DNA of 64,000 bases from Caballeronia udeis (GTDB lineage: Bacteria; Pseudomonadota; Gammaproteobacteria; Burkholderiales; Burkholderiaceae), in contig NZ_FCOK02000010.1 of assembly GCF_001544555.2 (NCBI RefSeq), forward strand, positions 62,001 through 126,000. The letters are read 5' to 3'. Positions 61,720 through 64,000 of this stretch are shown in pieces. Every line of letters starts with the position of its first letter. The stretch's first letter is position 1. A program made the translations under genes and the position numbers. The notes below the pieces were generated by a model. The model was not told the origin of the DNA and did no database searches. It worked only from the letters and a program-made list of their open reading frames with translations.

Positions 61720-63123
61720 TCAGACGCAATAAGCAAGTCGCAATCCGCCCCAATGGCGGCCTTCGACCATGATTGGCGCGGACACGTCTTTCATCAGCGC
61801 ATATTTCCCGGCGCCCATGTCACGCCGATACGTCTGCAGCAAAAACGGCTTGGTATGTGACCCTGAAGCCAGACCGGTCCGGTCGTTGAAGATGCGCCGG
61901 TTACGCGAATGGGCGGCGTTCCAGACAGGATCGGGCCCTTGCGATTGCGAGAACTTCTTGTTGTGCGTGGGCAAGTAGCCTTTGGTGTCGACGGCGGCAC
62001 AGAACACCACGCGTTTGTCCAGCGCCAGCAAGGGCTCCTGAATTTCCGGCAGGATGCGGTCGGCAAGCTGGATATAGCGGGTAGTAAATTGCTCGGGATT
62101 GGTGCCGGCAATCGGGTGATAGGCATGATCGAAAAGATCGGCTGCCGAGATCTCGCCGCGCGATATGGCATGCTCGAATGCCCGGCCGATCTTTTGCGCG
62201 GCCGTCATGACCGCCTCTATGAACGGCGTATCAGGTGTGTCGATCCCCGCTTCCGCCGTCAACTCGATCAGGGTTTCGGACACGCCAAGCAGCTTGCTCA
62301 ACTGGTCCCGTGCCTTCGTGAAACTGCCGCTTGACTGCTCGACTCCCGTGACCATCTCGGACACCTGTGATGCGAGCCCACTGCATTGCTGGTCGATCGT
62401 TTCGGTTTGCAAAGCGATCTGTTCGGCTTCGACGCTCAGCTCGGTGATCGCTTTCCCCGTCGCCGACACAACCTCGCCGATCGCATGCGTGCCCTCCTTG
62501 ACTCGCTGCGCGCGCACTGCGCTGGCGGAACCTTCGGCCATCAGCAGGTCAGCCTGACCCGACAACCGGGTGAGTGTCGTCCCGATCTCCGACGTGGCCT
62601 GGGCGGTCTTGGCGGACAGCGCCTTGACTTCGGCGGCGACCACGGCAAAGCTCTTGCCGGACTCTCCCGCGCGGGCCGCTTCTATCGCGGCATTCAAGGC
62701 CAGCAGATTGGTCTGGCGTGCGATGACCGAAATTTCTTCGGAAATCTTGCTGACATCGCTCAATGACTCCCGCAAGGTCTCGATCTCGGCCGCCATCACC
62801 GAGACGCTGTCCACCAGGTTATGAATCTCCGCGAGCGACACCCTGACGGTCTCCTGGGACTGGCTGACATCGGACGCTGCCTGGTCCGCGACAACACGCA
62901 TCTGACGCGCCGCCGCGGCAATCCGCTGGTTGCCTTCCATGGTCGACATCGCGGAGTGCTGCAAAGCGTGGCACACATCCGTCTGGCGCGTCGCGCGGGC
63001 CGCCACTTCCTCGACATGTCCCGACACATCGCAGATCTCGATGCCCAGCTTGCCCGCATGCTCGGCGATCTTCGCGACCGCAGTCAGCGTGCGCCCGCGT
63101 TGCCCGAATCCGAAAGCCGTCAT
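61720..63123 (-). CDS. Soluble methyl-accepting chemotaxis protein with C-terminal Cache-like sensor
   Basis: 467 residues and no membrane helix. The first 300 residues are a long coiled coil with the chemoreceptor tip [20 protein letters not shown] and [20 protein letters not shown]. Residues 310-467 form a sensor domain with [60 protein letters not shown] and [20 protein letters not shown], which resembles a Cache fold placed after, rather than before, the signalling part. So it senses a cytoplasmic signal. GGGACAAGGG leads directly to the ATG. Confidence 0.85.
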   Translation of the reverse strand: MTAFGFGQRGRTLTAVAKIAEHAGKLGIEICDVSGHVEEVAARATRQTDVCHALQHSAMSTMEGNQRIAAAARQMRVVADQAASDVSQSQETVRVSLAEIHNLVDSVSVMAAEIETLRESLSDVSKISEEISVIARQTNLLALNAAIEAARAGESGKSFAVVAAEVKALSAKTAQATSEIGTTLTRLSGQADLLMAEGSASAVRAQRVKEGTHAIGEVVSATGKAITELSVEAEQIALQTETIDQQCSGLASQVSEMVTGVEQSSGSFTKARDQLSKLLGVSETLIELTAEAGIDTPDTPFIEAVMTAAQKIGRAFEHAISRGEISAADLFDHAYHPIAGTNPEQFTTRYIQLADRILPEIQEPLLALDKRVVFCAAVDTKGYLPTHNKKFSQSQGPDPVWNAAHSRNRRIFNDRTGLASGSHTKPFLLQTYRRDMGAGKYALMKDVSAPIMVEGRHWGGLRLAYCV

Positions 63124-63330
63124 CCCTTGTCCCCCGGTGTTTTAATTTGCGTGGAATTCCCCGGCGGCGTCTCGACATGCCGGGTCCGCGAATTCCGCGT
63201 GACGTCCTCCGGTATAACGTCCGGTTGAAGGGAAAACTAAAGGGGACGAAGGGAATGGATGCGGCACATCGGGTTTGCCCTATCCCGCTGGAACTGACAG
63301 GCTGCCGAGGCAGCCCTCGGCTCGCCGGAT

Positions 63331-63990
63331 TCAATCGCGATCTGGTGCTCCCAACGGAAAAAATGGCCGGTACGGACGCGCTTCGTCCACCGCTCGCGCG
63401 AATGACGGACGCGCCAGCAGTCGTTGCCGGTACGCAATCACGTGCGGGAACGACGCGTCAATGCGATGCGTCCAGTCTGCATAAAACAGGAACGGCGCAG
63501 CGCCGCAGTCGGCCAGGCTGAAGTGATCGCCCGCGGCCCATTCGCGGTCGGCCATGACGTTATCGAGCCAGCCGTAGGCGGTGTCCAGCATCGCACGTGC
63601 GTCGGCAACACCTCGCGGGTCCCGTTCCGTTTGCGGCCGCAAGCTGTCGCCCACGATCTTCTGCTGCGGGGTCGAGATGTAGTTGTCGAAGAAACGATCC
63701 ATGAAGCGCACTTCCATTGCGCTGCGGGCATCTTCAGGCAGCAGCCGCACAGGGCCCGGATGATACAGCCCGAGGTGCTCGATGATGATGCTCGCCTCGA
63801 TGACGGTACGGCCGGCATCCACGAGCACGGGAAAGCGTCTCATGGGCCAGAGCGCCGTCAGATCCTCCATCACCTGCGGGTTTTCATGCGACAACGCGCG
63901 CCACTCGAACGGGGTCCGGTTCTCGTATAGCGCGACCAGGACCTTCTGGCAGTACGACGAAAAAGGATGGGCGTAGAGTTTCAACGTCAT
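63331..63990 (-). CDS. Glutathione S-transferase family protein
   Basis: 219 residues, the usual length. N-terminal thioredoxin-like domain at 1-80 (LYAHPFSSYCQKVLVALYEN, with Ser/Tyr near 10-13 as thiol-activating candidates; RRFPVLVDAGRTVIEASIII for gamma-glutamyl binding), then the helical domain 90-205 with WAAGDHFSLADCGAAPFLFY. It conjugates glutathione to an electrophile or reduces a peroxide; the substrate is unknown. Located at the right end of the window, monocistronic as far as can be seen. Confidence 0.88.
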   Translation of the reverse strand: MTLKLYAHPFSSYCQKVLVALYENRTPFEWRALSHENPQVMEDLTALWPMRRFPVLVDAGRTVIEASIIIEHLGLYHPGPVRLLPEDARSAMEVRFMDRFFDNYISTPQQKIVGDSLRPQTERDPRGVADARAMLDTAYGWLDNVMADREWAAGDHFSLADCGAAPFLFYADWTHRIDASFPHVIAYRQRLLARPSFARAVDEARPYRPFFPLGAPDRD

Positions 63991-64000
63991 CGGGTCACCT

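Overview
The window looks like accessory, catabolism-rich DNA from a GC-rich beta-proteobacterium of the Burkholderiaceae (Paraburkholderia, Caballeronia or Burkholderia type). The basis is the family content: a secreted DUF4148 protein, a GcvA-like LysR, AAHS and ACS MFS carriers, FCD- and UTRA-type GntR regulators, a very large trimeric autotransporter with an extended signal peptide, and many small catabolic operons each beside its own regulator. The genus is an inference. No rRNA, tRNA, CRISPR array, intact insertion sequence or phage gene was seen.

Layout. 1-2653 (minus): a short aromatic-acid operon, decarboxylase of the gamma-resorcylate type, then benzaldehyde-type aldehyde dehydrogenase, then an AAHS carrier cut by the window edge, behind a perfect inverted repeat and a decayed MarR gene. 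3164-11765: a BON-domain secreted protein, then a CoA-thioester pathway (HMG-CoA lyase, acyl-CoA ligase, two crotonases, a CocE/NonD hydrolase) with a TetR regulator. 11766-13042: gene debris (C-terminus of a sugar-acid dehydrogenase, frameshifted LacI DNA-binding domain) and an intact 55-residue membrane protein. 13043-20138: a BamE-OmpA lipoprotein and a 2060-residue trimeric autotransporter adhesin. 20139-21421: a long gene-poor stretch with several palindromes and a truncated class II aldolase. 21462-26153: a DUF1349 protein, an amino acid permease, a class III aminotransferase and a LysR.

26730-33919: a group II cysteine desulfurase, a VanB-type reductase and a Rieske oxygenase with a GntR regulator, then an ACS carrier and a class II aldolase with a GcvA-like LysR. 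35184-43537: an unusual solute-binding protein; a D-tartrate operon (dctA-like carrier, D-tartrate dehydratase, PcaB-like lyase) divergent from a UTRA GntR; a chemoreceptor; and a second paralogous GntR. 43601-48174: a DUF2306 protein, an orphan FliD, class I fructose-bisphosphate aldolase and a GNAT enzyme.

48409-60658 is the most coherent accessory block: two FAD amine/amino-acid oxidases, a Tat-type solute-binding protein, hydantoinase subunits B and A, the stub of an ABC ATPase, an aldo/keto reductase translationally coupled to a class III aminotransferase, and a divergent IclR regulator. Two promoters in it, 2.5 kb apart, carry the same module: TTGCAC-17-TACTTT followed by a 17-bp near-palindrome GTGCC(A/G)CATT(G/A)TGGCAC in the leader. 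This suggests an IclR-controlled regulon for a nitrogenous substrate. The window closes with a DUF4148 protein, a soluble chemoreceptor and a glutathione S-transferase.

At least six gene remnants (MarR, sugar-acid dehydrogenase, LacI, class II aldolase, ABC ATPase and possibly Fur) show that the region has lost genes as well as gained them.
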